Notes: generated by a model from the letters alone, not told the origin. A stretch of 64,000 bases of DNA from Brooklawnia sp937867175 (GCA_036821905.1 DAISIR010000007.1:69702-133701); one strand, 5' to 3'; positions 16,940 to 26,600 are shown, counted from the stretch's first letter. A program made the numbers and translations.

Positions 16940-17520
16940 GCGCTGGCCGAGACCAGACGGAGAACGTCGCCGGAAAGATCGACGCGGCTCTGACGCAACT
17001 GGCCCGCGCCCGGCGAATTCAGCGTCAGAGCCTGGCGACTCGCCATGGGCTGAGCCCATTGCAGCTGGACATCTTGATGATCGTGGCGGCCGGCGAACCG
17101 CCGGAGCCGTCAATCGGCGTGCTGGCTCGCGAGCTGGGGGTCACCCAGCCCACGGTGACTGCTGCGGTGATCGCGCTGGAGCGCAAGGGCCTGGTGCGTC
17201 GAGAGCAATCGGCGCAGACGCCGAGACGAACCATGGTCCGGCTGGAGCCGTCCGGTCGCAGGCCCGCCCAGGCCGACCTGCCGTTCGTCGAGGTCGCCGG
17301 CAGGCTGGAGCCCCGCCTCCAGGAGGCGATGCTGGAAGGCGCACTGACCATGATCGCCCACCTGGTGGAGGACGGGACGCTCAGCGTCGCCCGCACGTGC
17401 CTGACCTGCCGTTTCCATCGCCGGGACGCGGACGGCGACCACCACTGCGTCCTGCTCGGCGTGCCACTGGCGCGCTTGGACCTGCGAGTGGACTGCCCGG
17501 AGCATCAGCCGGCGGCGTGA
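16936..17520 (+). CDS. MarR-family regulator with C-terminal four-cysteine motif
   Basis: 194 aa from a GTG that overlaps the protoglobin stop (GTGA). A winged-helix MarR domain is clear: LSPLQLDILMIVA, then IGVLARELGVTQPTVTAAVI and ALERKGLVRRE with the basic wing. The C-terminal 40 residues carry a distinct metal-site pattern: CLTC, FHRRDADGDHHC, VLLGVPLARLDLRVDCPEH. This gives four cysteines plus histidines, a likely zinc or iron-sulfur site. Coupling to a haem globin suggests a redox or gas-responsive repressor that controls its own operon, but this is inferred. Confidence 0.85.
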   Translation: MSAGRDQTENVAGKIDAALTQLARARRIQRQSLATRHGLSPLQLDILMIVAAGEPPEPSIGVLARELGVTQPTVTAAVIALERKGLVRREQSAQTPRRTMVRLEPSGRRPAQADLPFVEVAGRLEPRLQEAMLEGALTMIAHLVEDGTLSVARTCLTCRFHRRDADGDHHCVLLGVPLARLDLRVDCPEHQPAA

Positions 17521-17672
17521 GCTCCCTGATGTCGAGATGCCCTTAACCTTGGTGGGTAGGATCGCTCACCCACCCCCGGGGCTACCACATTCCTGTGAGC
17601 CTGCCTTGCCTCCGACACGGCTGTGCCAACGAAGTCACCTGGCCGGATCCGGGGCAGTGGCAGCCCCTCCTG

Positions 17673-17725
17673 CAGGATTGGGTGCAGGAAGTGCGGCAGA
17701 CGGGCACTTTGTGCACCCAATCCTG
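17673..17725. repeat. 53-nt near-perfect stem-loop (20 bp) in intergenic region
   Basis: Arms CAGGATTGGGTGCA (17673-17686) and TGCACCCAATCCTG (17712-17725) are perfectly complementary over 14 bp. After a 2x2 internal mismatch the stem resumes with AAGTGC/GCACTT (6 bp) around the 9-nt loop GGCAGACGG. There is no flanking T-tract. Such a long stem could be a structured RNA, a bidirectional transcription barrier, or a palindromic mobile remnant. Confidence 0.75.
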
Positions 17726-17756
17726 TGCGACGCCCTGGGGCGACCCGGTCGAAGGG

Positions 17757-17777
17757 GCCTGAGAGGACCTCTCAGGC
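17757..17777. terminator. Hairpin terminator candidate between marR and dnaB
   Basis: GCCTGAGAG and CTCTCAGGC form a perfect 9-bp stem with the triloop GAC, 66 bp beyond the dnaB stop codon. No strong T-run follows, as is usual in high-GC actinobacteria. Placement between convergent genes supports a terminator role. Confidence 0.5.
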
Positions 17778-17843
17778 GCTACACACGAAACAAACCCGAG
17801 CATCTTTGATGAGCCCGGCGCATCTCGACACCTGAACCCCGGA

Positions 17844-19187
17844 CTACTCGGGCATGTCGGTGAAGCGGCTGTAGTGGCCCTGGAAGGTGACCGGGATGGT
17901 GTCGGTACGTCCGTTGCGATGCTTGGCGATGATCAGGTCGGCCTCTCCCGGGCGGGCTTCCTTGTCGTAGAGGTCTTCACGGTGCAGCAGGATCACGATG
18001 TCGGCGTCTTGTTCCAGCGAGCCGGATTCGCGCAGGTCGCTCATCATCGGCTTCTTGTCGCCTCGTTGCTCGGGGCCGCGGTTCAGCTGGCTGAGCGCGA
18101 CCACCGGGAGATCGAGTTCCTTGGCGAGCAGTTTGATCTGGCGGCTGAACTCGCTGACCTCAAGCTGGCGGCTCTCGACCTTCTTGCCCGAACTCATCAG
18201 CTGCATGTAGTCGATCACCACGAACCGCAGGTCGTGGCGCTGCTTCAACCGCCTGGCCTTCGCCCTGATCTCCATCATGGTCAGGTTCGGGGAGTCGTCG
18301 ATGAACAAGGGGGCGTCCTCGAACGACTTGGTCTTGTTGGCGATCCGCGTCCATTCGGGCTCGCCCAGGCTGCCGTTGCGGATCGAGCTGAGCATCACCT
18401 CGGCCTCCGCAGAGATGAGCCGCATCACGATCTCGGTCTGGCTCATCTCCAGGCTGAAGAACGCGGTGGCCAGCTTGTGCCTGATGGCCGCGGAGCGCGC
18501 GAAGTCGAGCGCGAGCGTCGACTTACCGACGGCGGGCCGCGCGGCGATGATGATCATCTGGCCGCCGTGCAATCCGTTGGTCAGGTTGTCGAACGATGTG
18601 AAACCGGTGGGGACGCCGCTGAGCCCGCCGCCGCGGGCCCCGATGGCCTCGATCTCGTCGTAGGTCGGCTCGACCAACTCACGCAGCGCCTTGTAGTCCT
18701 CGGAACGTTTGCCCTCCGAGACCTCGTAGATGGCCTGCTGGGCGGCGTCCACGATGTCGGTCACCTCGCCTTGCCCCGTGTAGCCCAGCTGCGCGATCTT
18801 GATGGACGCGTCGACCAGCCGGCGCAGTACCGCCTTGTCGTGCACGATCTCGGCGTAGTAGGCCGCATTGGCGGCCACCGAGATGGACGACAGCAGGTCG
18901 ACCAGGTAGACGTGTCCACCGACGCGGGCCAACTCGCCGCGCCGCTCGAGTTCAGCGGCCACCGTGACCGGGTCGGCCGGCTCGCCGTGCCCGTAGAGCT
19001 CGATGATGCACGCGTAGATCAACTCGTGCGCCGGCCGGTAGAAGTCGGCAGGCCGGATGACCTCGAGCACCTCGGCGATGGCGTCCTTGCTCATCAGCAT
19101 GGCACCCAGGACGCCCTGCTCGGCGGCGAAGTCCTGGGGCGGCGTGCGTTGTACGCCGATGGTCTCCGGTGGCGGCTCGTTGTACAT
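17844..19187 (-). CDS. dnaB: Replicative DNA helicase DnaB
   Basis: 447 aa from ATG 19187 (a GTG at 19193 adds two residues). The N-terminal DnaB domain starts PPQDFAAEQGVLGAML, the usual primase-interaction region. The RecA-like core has Walker A in ARPAVGKSTLALDF, SLEMSQTEIVMRL, Walker B in FVVIDYMQLM, and SQLNRGPEQR with DLRESGSLEQDADIVILLHR. There is no intein. It unwinds the replication fork as a hexamer. In many actinobacteria dnaB follows rpsF-ssb-rpsR-rplI, but those genes are absent here and its upstream region instead carries a DnaA-box-like cluster. Confidence 0.96.
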   Translation of the reverse strand: MYNEPPPETIGVQRTPPQDFAAEQGVLGAMLMSKDAIAEVLEVIRPADFYRPAHELIYACIIELYGHGEPADPVTVAAELERRGELARVGGHVYLVDLLSSISVAANAAYYAEIVHDKAVLRRLVDASIKIAQLGYTGQGEVTDIVDAAQQAIYEVSEGKRSEDYKALRELVEPTYDEIEAIGARGGGLSGVPTGFTSFDNLTNGLHGGQMIIIAARPAVGKSTLALDFARSAAIRHKLATAFFSLEMSQTEIVMRLISAEAEVMLSSIRNGSLGEPEWTRIANKTKSFEDAPLFIDDSPNLTMMEIRAKARRLKQRHDLRFVVIDYMQLMSSGKKVESRQLEVSEFSRQIKLLAKELDLPVVALSQLNRGPEQRGDKKPMMSDLRESGSLEQDADIVILLHREDLYDKEARPGEADLIIAKHRNGRTDTIPVTFQGHYSRFTDMPE

Positions 19188-19209
19188 TCGCACCCCGTTT
19201 CCCTGAGAC

Positions 19210-19510
19210 CGTGGACAATAGCAGGGGCCTGTGACGCCCGTCCAAAGCGGTTATCCACAGGGGATGTGGAAAGTCCTCTCAAGCTGTGGAACTCGCCGCG
19301 TGCGTCGTGGACAAGTCTGTGCAGCCACCTCGAGCGACGCCTGTCCGGCTTACATCAAATGCGCACTCACAAGGCAGTACGGGTACTTCTCGAAAAGATT
19401 CGGCCGAGCGTGGCAACTCGTCGGTGGCAACCGCGGCACCAATCTTGATGTCGTCAAAGACCGGAATCGGCGGAGTTTCTGTGGGAGGTTTCCACAGTCG
19501 GTGTGGAAAA
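19210..19510. promoter_or_regulatory. Cluster of DnaA-box-like 9-mers upstream of dnaB
   Basis: A perfect DnaA box TTATCCACA is at 19251-19259. Related 9-mers are TTGTCCACG (reverse strand, 19210-19218 and again 19306-19314), CTTTCCACA (reverse, 19265-19273), GTTTCCACA (19488-19496) and TTTTCCACA (reverse, 19502-19510). The rest of this 435-bp gap between dnaB and csoR shows no recognisable gene and is less GC-rich than its neighbours. A roughly 20-bp imperfect direct repeat (TGTGGAAA followed by CCTCTC) occurs at 19265 and 19502. Confidence 0.5.
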
Positions 19511-19605
19511 GCCTCTCCAAGGGCTCGAGTGCGAAGGTTACCCGCGAAGACCCGCCTTCGCTGACTGCCCAGGACATCGATTGCCGCAAGACGGTTTGGG
19601 GTGAA

Positions 19606-19620
19606 TACCCCCAGGGGGTA
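19606..19620. promoter_or_regulatory. CsoR operator
   Basis: TACCCCCAGGGGGTA is a perfect 7-1-7 palindrome of the CsoR type (A/T-flanked C-tract and G-tract). It ends 3 bp before the csoR ATG. The AGGGGG half doubles as the ribosome-binding sequence for csoR, so CsoR binding here would control the csoR-copZ-copA operon. Confidence 0.8.
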
Positions 19621-19622
19621 CC

Positions 19623-19979
19623 ATGGCTGACATGAGCACGGACGCTGTCCTCAAACACGCCGAATCCGTCGGCGAGGGCTGCTCGGTCCACGGGCACCAT
19701 CATGGCTACCTCGAGACCAAGGACGCCTACCTGTCGCGCTTGCGTCGCATCGAGGGGCAGGTGCGGGGCATCGCCAGGATGGTCGAGGACGAGAAATACT
19801 GCATCGACATCCTGACCCAGATCTCGGCTGCCACCAGCGCGTTGCAGTCGGTTGCCCTTGGTCTGCTGGACGAACACCTGAACTCCTGCGTCCTGGACGC
19901 GGCCCGGCAAGGTGAGGCCGAGGGGCGGGCGAAGCTCGATGAGGCCAGCAAGGCCATCGCCCGGCTGGTTCGCTCCTGA
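19623..19979 (+). CDS. csoR: Copper-sensing transcriptional repressor CsoR
   Basis: 118 aa all-helical metal-sensing repressor. The Cu(I) ligand triad is intact: Cys60 (KYCIDILTQ), His85 and Cys89 (EHLNSCV). The DNA-binding face is LSRLRRIEGQVRGIARMVE. An extra Cys20 and a His-rich stretch (HGHHHG, about 23-28) precede the fold. It should release the adjacent operator upon Cu(I) binding and derepress copZ and copA just downstream. An ATG nine bases later (19632) is an alternative start. Confidence 0.95.
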   Translation: MADMSTDAVLKHAESVGEGCSVHGHHHGYLETKDAYLSRLRRIEGQVRGIARMVEDEKYCIDILTQISAATSALQSVALGLLDEHLNSCVLDAARQGEAEGRAKLDEASKAIARLVRS

Positions 19980-20052
19980 AGCATCGGCCGTCCGCCACCG
20001 ATCGGGGCCGCCGTGTCCCGTCAGACTCACAACCACTCGAAGGGGAACCATC

Positions 20053-20259
20053 ATGATCACCAACTACAACGTCACCGGCATGACCTGTGGACACTGCGTC
20101 GCCGCGGTCACCGAAGAGGTCACGGCGATCCCCGGCGTCAGCGAGGTCAAGGTCGAGCTTGCCGGCCCGATGCAGGTCGAAAGCACGGCTGAGGTCGACT
20201 TCGCCGCCGTGGTGGCCGCGGTCAAGGAGGCCGGCGACTACGAGGTGGCGCTGGCCTGA
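20053..20259 (+). CDS. copZ: Copper chaperone (heavy-metal-associated domain)
   Basis: 68 aa single HMA domain. The metal motif is GMTCGHCVAAV (Cys12 and Cys15). It carries Cu(I) in the cytosol to CopA. AAGGGG lies upstream of the ATG, and its TGA overlaps the copA ATG (TGATG), so the two are translationally coupled. Size and fold are standard. Confidence 0.93.
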   Translation: MITNYNVTGMTCGHCVAAVTEEVTAIPGVSEVKVELAGPMQVESTAEVDFAAVVAAVKEAGDYEVALA

Positions 20260-22532
20260 TGAGCACCGGGGGTCAGGGCGAGTCCACCGCGGCACTGCGC
20301 ACACAAGTCGGCAACCAGGTCATCGAACTGGACGTGCAGGGCATGACCTGCGCGTCCTGTGCGGCACGCATCGAGAAGAAGCTGAACAAGCTCGACGGCG
20401 TGCAGGCCAGCGTCAACTACGCCACCGAGAAGGCCCACGTGGTCGTCCCGGCGCAGTTGGATGCCGATGACCTCATCTTGACCGTGCAGGCCGCGGGCTA
20501 CGATGCCGCTCTGCCCACTCCCGAGGCGCCGCCCCGCGACCGGGCCGCCGAGATCAAGCGCCGCCTGCTCGTCAGCGCCGTCCTGGCGATCCCGGTGATC
20601 GCGATGGCGATGGTTCCACCGCTGCAGTTCCCGGGCTGGCAGTGGGTCAGCCTGCTGCTGGCCACCCCGGTGGTCACCTGGGCGGCCTGGCCGTTCCACA
20701 GATCGGCCTTGGTGAACCTGCGCCACGGCGCGTCCACCATGGACACCCTGATCAGCCTCGGTACCTCGGCGGCCTACCTGTGGTCGGTCATCGCGCTGGT
20801 CTTCGGGTCGGCCGGCGAGATCGGCATGACCCACCAGTGGTCGTTCTCGCTGGAACGCGATCACCATCTCAGCGCCATCTACTTCGAGGCCGCCGTCGGC
20901 ATCATCACCTTCATCCTGCTCGGCCGCTACATCGAGGCGCGCTCCCGGCAGGACGCCAGCTCGGCACTGCGCGCGCTGGCCGAGGTGGGGGCCAAGTCCG
21001 TCACCATGCTGCGGGACGGCGTCGAGGTGAGGGTGCCGATCGACAAGCTCGCGGTGGGCGACGAGTTCGTCGTCCGCCCCGGCGAGAAGGTCGCCACCGA
21101 CGGCGAGGTCGTCTCCGGCGACTCGGCGGTTGACAACTCGGTGATCACCGGCGAGGCCCTGCCGGTCGAGGTGCGGGCGGGTTCCACGGTGGTCGGCGCC
21201 TCGGTGAACACCACGGGACGCCTGGTGGTGCGCGCGACCGCGGTGGGCGCCGACACCCAGCTTGCCCAGATCGCCCGGCTGGTGGAACTCGCCCAGACCG
21301 GCAAGTCCCGCTCGCAAGCGCTCGCCGACAAGATCTCCGGGGTCTTCGTACCCACCGTGATCACGATCGCTCTGGTCACCGGGATCGGCTGGCTGCTCGC
21401 CGGGCAAGGGGCTACCTTCGCGGTCACCGCTGCCGTATCGGTGCTGATCATCAGCTGCCCGTGCGCGCTCGGCCTGGCCACCCCGACGGCGCTGCTCGCC
21501 GGCTCACTGCGCGGTTCGCAGCTCGGCATCCTGATCAGGGGGCCGGAGGCCCTCGAAGAGGCCCACCGCATCGACACCATCGCGATGGACAAGACCGGCA
21601 CCATCACGGCCGGGCAGATGAGCCTCGACTCGGTCGTCCCGACCAAGGGTGGCGATGAGGCCGAACTGCTGGCCGTGGCTGCGACGCTGGAGTCCGCGTC
21701 CGAGCACCCGATCGCCCGTGCCGTCGTTGCAGCCCACAACGGACCTCTGGGTGAGCTGACAGGCTTCGCCAACGTGCCTGGACGCGGCGTCCGCGCGCTG
21801 GTCGACCGACGCCCGGCCGCCGCCGGCAACGCGGCACTGATGGCCGACCTGGGGCTGGCAGTGCCAGGGGAACTGATCGCGGCAGCCGACGAGGCGGCCC
21901 GGCGGGGGGCCAGCGTGCTGCTGGTCGCCCTGGACGACCGGATCGTCGGGCTGCTGACCGTCGCAGACCGGATCGCCCCCAACGCGGGCGCCGCCGTCAC
22001 GCGCCTGCGGGAACTCGGGCTGCGCACCGTGATGGTGACCGGTGACAACCAGGCCGCCGCCGAGTACGTGGCCGCGCAGGTCGGCATCGACGAGGTACGT
22101 GCCGAGGTGCTGCCGTCCGACAAGTTCGCTGTGGTGACCCAGCTCCAAGCCGATGGCGCGCACCACGTCGCGATGATCGGTGACGGCGTGAACGACGCTG
22201 CTGCGCTCAGCCAGGCCGACCTCGGCATCGCGATGGGGTCCGGCACGGACGCGGCGATCGCAGCGTCCGACCTGACGCTGATGCGCCACGACCTGATGCT
22301 GGCCGCGGATGCGGTGCAGCTGTCCCGGCGCACCCTGAACACCATCCGCGGCAACCTGTTCTGGGCGTTCATCTACAACGTGGCTGCTATCCCGATCGCC
22401 GCGTCCGGCTACCTGAACCCGATGTTCGCCGGTGCGGCCATGGCGTTCAGTTCGGTCTTCGTGGTCACCAACAGCCTGCGACTGCGCGGCTTCCGCCCAA
22501 CCAGCTCGGTAAACGAAGTCGCGAGCAGCTGA
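20259..22532 (+). CDS. copA: Cu(I)-exporting P1B-type ATPase
   Basis: 757 aa inner-membrane copper exporter. One N-terminal HMA domain has GMTCASC (Cys31, Cys34). The catalytic set is complete: actuator loop ITGEALPVEV (about 297), transmembrane CPC in ISCPCALGLATP (about 399), phosphorylation site DKTGTIT (about 444), SEHPIARA (about 483) and GDGVNDAAAL (about 641). About eight transmembrane helices are visible. The CPC motif and HMA domain support Cu(I) over zinc or cobalt, as does the csoR-copZ context. Confidence 0.95.
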   Translation: MSTGGQGESTAALRTQVGNQVIELDVQGMTCASCAARIEKKLNKLDGVQASVNYATEKAHVVVPAQLDADDLILTVQAAGYDAALPTPEAPPRDRAAEIKRRLLVSAVLAIPVIAMAMVPPLQFPGWQWVSLLLATPVVTWAAWPFHRSALVNLRHGASTMDTLISLGTSAAYLWSVIALVFGSAGEIGMTHQWSFSLERDHHLSAIYFEAAVGIITFILLGRYIEARSRQDASSALRALAEVGAKSVTMLRDGVEVRVPIDKLAVGDEFVVRPGEKVATDGEVVSGDSAVDNSVITGEALPVEVRAGSTVVGASVNTTGRLVVRATAVGADTQLAQIARLVELAQTGKSRSQALADKISGVFVPTVITIALVTGIGWLLAGQGATFAVTAAVSVLIISCPCALGLATPTALLAGSLRGSQLGILIRGPEALEEAHRIDTIAMDKTGTITAGQMSLDSVVPTKGGDEAELLAVAATLESASEHPIARAVVAAHNGPLGELTGFANVPGRGVRALVDRRPAAAGNAALMADLGLAVPGELIAAADEAARRGASVLLVALDDRIVGLLTVADRIAPNAGAAVTRLRELGLRTVMVTGDNQAAAEYVAAQVGIDEVRAEVLPSDKFAVVTQLQADGAHHVAMIGDGVNDAAALSQADLGIAMGSGTDAAIAASDLTLMRHDLMLAADAVQLSRRTLNTIRGNLFWAFIYNVAAIPIAASGYLNPMFAGAAMAFSSVFVVTNSLRLRGFRPTSSVNEVASS

Positions 22533-22537
22533 ACGGG

Positions 22538-23683
22538 CTACCGGGCGTAGATCTTCTTGGCGCGCTCCAGCCCCGAGATGTAGCCCGAGCGGGCGTACTG
22601 GGTGGCATCCGCATTCGACGGGACGGCGAGCAAGCCGCGCGCCCGGCTGAGATCCAGCTGTCGACGGGTGAGCCAGGACTGCACGCCGTCCACCAACTGA
22701 CCGGCGTAGTCGGAGCCGTGCCGCACCAGGGCGGCCGTGGTCATCACCACGTCGGCGCCCGCCAACAGGTACTTGACCACGTCCTCCACGGTCTCGACGC
22801 CGGTGGTTGCGGCGAGCGAGGCATTGACCCGGCCGTACAGCGCCGAGATCCAGCTGCGGGGCAGCTTCGCCTCCTCCTGGGTGCTCAGACCGAAGCCGGG
22901 CAGGACCGCCATCTGGTCCAAGTCGATGTCGGGCTGCAGGTAGCGGTTGAACAGCACCAATCCATCCGCGCCCGCCGCGTCCAAGGCCTGCGCCATCTTG
23001 CCGAAACTGGAAAGGTAGGGGCTCAGCTTCATCGCAACCGGGACGCCGACCCGCGACTTCACCTCGTCGAGAATGTCCAGGTAGCGCTGCTCCACCTCAC
23101 GGGCCGCCGTGGTGATGTCGCCCGGCACGTAGTAGACATTGAGCTCGATGGCCGCGGCGCCGGCGTCCTGCATACGCCGGGCGTTCTGCGTCCACTCGCC
23201 GGTGGTCGAGCCGTTAAGGCTGGCGATCAGCGGCACATCGATGACCGGGGCCGCCTTCTCGATCAGCTCCAGGTACGTCCTTGTCAGGCCGGAGTCGTTG
23301 CTCGGCGCGGTGGGGAAGTAGCTGAGCGCTTCAGCGAAGCTCTCGGTGCCCTGCTCGGCCAGCGCAGTCTCCCGCGCCGCCTCGTGGCGGATCTGCTCCT
23401 CGAACAGCGAGTACATGACGACCGCACCCACACCGCCGGCGGCCAGCGACTTGATGCCGTCCACCGTCTGGCTCAACGGGCCAGCTGAGGCGACCACCGG
23501 ATTGCGCAGCCACAAGCCCATGTACCGCGTCCGCAGGTCGAGGGGCCGCGACTGGTTCCGCTCGGCCTCGATGACCTGCGATCCATTGGGCGCCAGCTGG
23601 TCGGTTGCGCTGCTGCCCATCGCGGTCTTCTGCCGATGCGACTCGGCCGCTGCCCGCAGGGCTTCAGGATCGAACTTCGACAT
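22538..23683 (-). CDS. Dihydroorotate-dehydrogenase-like flavoprotein associated with PFOR
   Basis: 381 aa (GTG at 23686 is an alternative). FMN-barrel protein of the DHOD superfamily: LRTRYMGLWLRNPVVASAGP at the N-terminus, PLIASLNGSTTGEW, AAAIELNVYYVPGD and VAMKLSPYLSSFGKMA. The central residues AAAIELN and VAMKLSP correspond to class 1 barrel strands. It overlaps the nifJ stop (TGATG), and the same pair occurs together in several anaerobes. The ordinary pyrimidine role is therefore doubtful; an electron-transfer or amino-acid-linked role with PFOR is possible. The reaction is unknown. Confidence 0.8.
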   Translation of the reverse strand: MSKFDPEALRAAAESHRQKTAMGSSATDQLAPNGSQVIEAERNQSRPLDLRTRYMGLWLRNPVVASAGPLSQTVDGIKSLAAGGVGAVVMYSLFEEQIRHEAARETALAEQGTESFAEALSYFPTAPSNDSGLTRTYLELIEKAAPVIDVPLIASLNGSTTGEWTQNARRMQDAGAAAIELNVYYVPGDITTAAREVEQRYLDILDEVKSRVGVPVAMKLSPYLSSFGKMAQALDAAGADGLVLFNRYLQPDIDLDQMAVLPGFGLSTQEEAKLPRSWISALYGRVNASLAATTGVETVEDVVKYLLAGADVVMTTAALVRHGSDYAGQLVDGVQSWLTRRQLDLSRARGLLAVPSNADATQYARSGYISGLERAKKIYAR

Positions 23684-26600
23684 CACCGGGTCTCCTTCCG
23701 GGCATCAGGGCTGAACATCTCGGCGGGACGGCCAGCCATCATCTCGTACTCCTGGTAGCGGCGCAGTACGTGCTCCTGGCCGAGGTCGAGGAGCCGACGC
23801 GCCTCATCGGGGTCGGACTGCATCAGCATCTTGAAGCGCAACTCGTTCTTGCGGTAGTCGTTCAGCGAGATCCGCGGACGCGGCGAGTCGAGCAGGAACG
23901 GGTTGCGGCCCTCGTTGCGTAGCACCGGGTTGAACCGGATCAGCGGCCAGTGACCCGAGGCCACCGCCTTGTACTGCTGCTCCAGGCCCTTGCGCATGTC
24001 GATGCCGTGGCTGATGCAGTGGCTGTAGGCAATGATCAGGCTCGGGCCGTCGTAGGCCTCAGCCTCGCGGAACGCCTTGAGCGTCTGCTGCGGATCGGCG
24101 CCCATCGCGACCCGGGCCACGTAGACGTGGCCATAGGCCACCGCCTGCATCGCCAGGTCTTTCTTGTTGGTCGTCTTGCCCGCCGTGGCGAACTTCGCCA
24201 CCGCGCCCAAAGGTGTCGACTTGGACGACTGCCCGCCGGTGTTCGAGTAGACCTCGGTGTCCATCACCAAGATGTTCACGTTGCGTCCGGACGCCAGCAC
24301 GTGGTCGAGACCGGCCGAGCCGATGTCGTAGGCCCAGCCGTCGCCGCCGATGATCCACACCGACCTGCGCAGCAGGTGGTCGGCCACCGACCTCAGGTCG
24401 TCGACGAGCGGACCGGCGAGCTCGTCGAGACGCTCATGCAGTCGCTGGATGTGCCGGTATTGGATCCGCAGCTCGTGCATGGTCTCTTGCGGCCCGTACA
24501 GCAGGCCGTCGACCAGTTCGTCATCAGCGATCTCACCGCGCAGTTCCGCCAGCCGCCTGCGGGCCAGTTCAGTGTGCAGGTCGGCGGCCAGCCGCATGCC
24601 CAGGCCGAACTCGGCGTTGTCCTCGAACAGTGAGTTCGACCAGGCCGGGCCGCGTCCCTCGTCGTTCTTGGCCCACGGGGTGGTGGGCAGGTTGCCGCCA
24701 TAGATGGACGAGCAGCCGGTGGCGTTGGCCACCTGCAGCCGGTCACCGAAGAGCTGGGTGAGCAGCTTCAGATAAGGCGTCTCGCCGCAGCCCGAGCAGG
24801 CGCCCGAGAACTCGAACAGTGGGGTGAGGAACTGCACGCCACGCACCGAGCCGAAGTTGACCCGGCTGCGTCGTGGCCGCGGCAGCGTCTCGAAGAACTT
24901 GACGTTCGCCCGCTGCTTGGTCCGATCCAGCACCGGCGCCAGGTTGATCGCCTTGCGTTGCGGCTGACCGATCGGCGAGACCGGGCAGGCCTCGACGCAC
25001 AGCCCGCAGCCGGTGCAGTCCTCGGCGTAGATCTGCAGGGTGTAGCGGGTATGCGGCAGGCCGGCCGCGTCGAGAGGGGCCGATTCGAAGCTGGACGGGG
25101 CGTCGGCCAAGTGTTGCGGCTCGTAGTACTTGGCCCGGATCACCGCGTGCGGGCAGACGAACGAGCAGTTGCCGCACTGGATGCAGGTCTCGGGATCCCA
25201 GACGGCGATGATGTCGGAGATGTTCCGCTTCTCGTACTGGGTGGTGCCGCTCGGATACGAACCATCCACCGGAAGCTTGCTGACCGGCAGATCGTCCCCC
25301 CGATCGACCAGCATCGCGGCGGTGACCTCGCGCACGAAGTCGGGCGCGTCCTGCGGCACCGCGGCGAGATAGCCGTGGTGGCTGGTGATGTGGTCGGGAA
25401 CCTCGATCTTGTGCAACTGCGCAACCGCGCTGTCGACGGCCACATGGTTCTTGCGGACGATCTCCATCGACTTGCGGGCGTAGGTCTTGGTGATCGATTC
25501 CTTGATCTTGTCGATCGCCAGATCACGAGGCAGGACGCCTGAGATCGCGAAGTAGCAGGTCTGCAGCACCGTGTTGGTGCGCCCACCCAGACCGGCCAGC
25601 CGGGCCACCTCATTGGCGTTGATCGCGTAGACGTCGATGCCCAAGTCGATGATGCGTTGCTGCATCGGTGCGGGCAGCCGGTCCCAGATCTCGTCGGCCG
25701 GGAACGGCGCGTTCAACAGCAGCGTGGTGCCGTCGACCCGTTCACCGTCAGGGCTGAAAATCGCCGGACGCGCGAACTCCAGCACGTCGATCCGTTCCAG
25801 GATCGACCAGTGGTGGCAGCCGATGAAGCCGGCCTTGTTGACCAGGTAGGGTGCCTTGATCGGGTCGGGGCCGAAGCGCAGGTGACTGGTGGTGCGGGAA
25901 CCGGACTTCTTCGAGTCGTAGACGAAGTAGCCCTGAGCGTAGGTGTCGGCGTCCGAACCGAGGATCTTGATGGTGTTCTTGTTCGCGCCGACGGTGCCGT
26001 CGGAGCCCATGCCGTAGAAGACCGCACGCTTGGTGAGCGGGTCTTCCAGGTCGATAGTCGGGTCGTAGTCGAGTGACAGCAGCGTGACGTCGTCCTTGAT
26101 GCCGACCGTGAAGCGGGGACGCGGGGCGTCCTTGGCCAGCTCGGTGAAGACCGCCTCGGCCATCGCGGGGGTGAAGTCTTTGCTCGACAGACCGTACCGG
26201 CCGCCGATGACGCGGGGCAGGATGGCCCGCTCACCCAAGCTGACCGCCTCGGCCAAGGCGGCCGTGACGTCCAGGAAGAGCGGCTCGCCGCCCGAACCGG
26301 GCTCCTTGGTGCGGTCGAGCACCGCGATCTTGGTGACCGATGCCGGGATGGCGGCCAGCACAGCGTCGGTCGGGAAGGGGCGGTAGAGCCGGATGACCAG
26401 CATGCCGACCTTCTCGCCCTTGGTGCGCAGGTGTTGGAGCGCCTGCTCGACCACTTCGGCCCCGGAACCCATCACGACGACCAAGCGCTCGGCCTGGGGA
26501 TCACCGATGTATTCGACCAGGTGGTACTGGCGTCCGGTGAGGGCAGCGAACTTGTCCATCTGTTCCTGCACAATGCCGGGAACCGCCAGATAGAACGGGT

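Larger units (their letters stand above)
17521..17843. other. 323-bp intergenic region between convergent marR and dnaB
   Basis: No convincing gene on either strand; the short open frames lack family resemblance and start signals. It holds two strong stem-loops, described separately at 17673-17725 and 17757-17777. The remaining sequence shows nothing else recognisable. Confidence 0.6.

Noticed and set aside
17874..19448. 524-codon open frame opposite dnaB
   Set aside because: Antisense shadow of a certain gene, no motifs or start signal.
19231..19635. 134-codon open frame in the dnaB-csoR gap
   Set aside because: No recognisable motif, covers the DnaA-box cluster and the CsoR operator, and no ribosome site precedes it.
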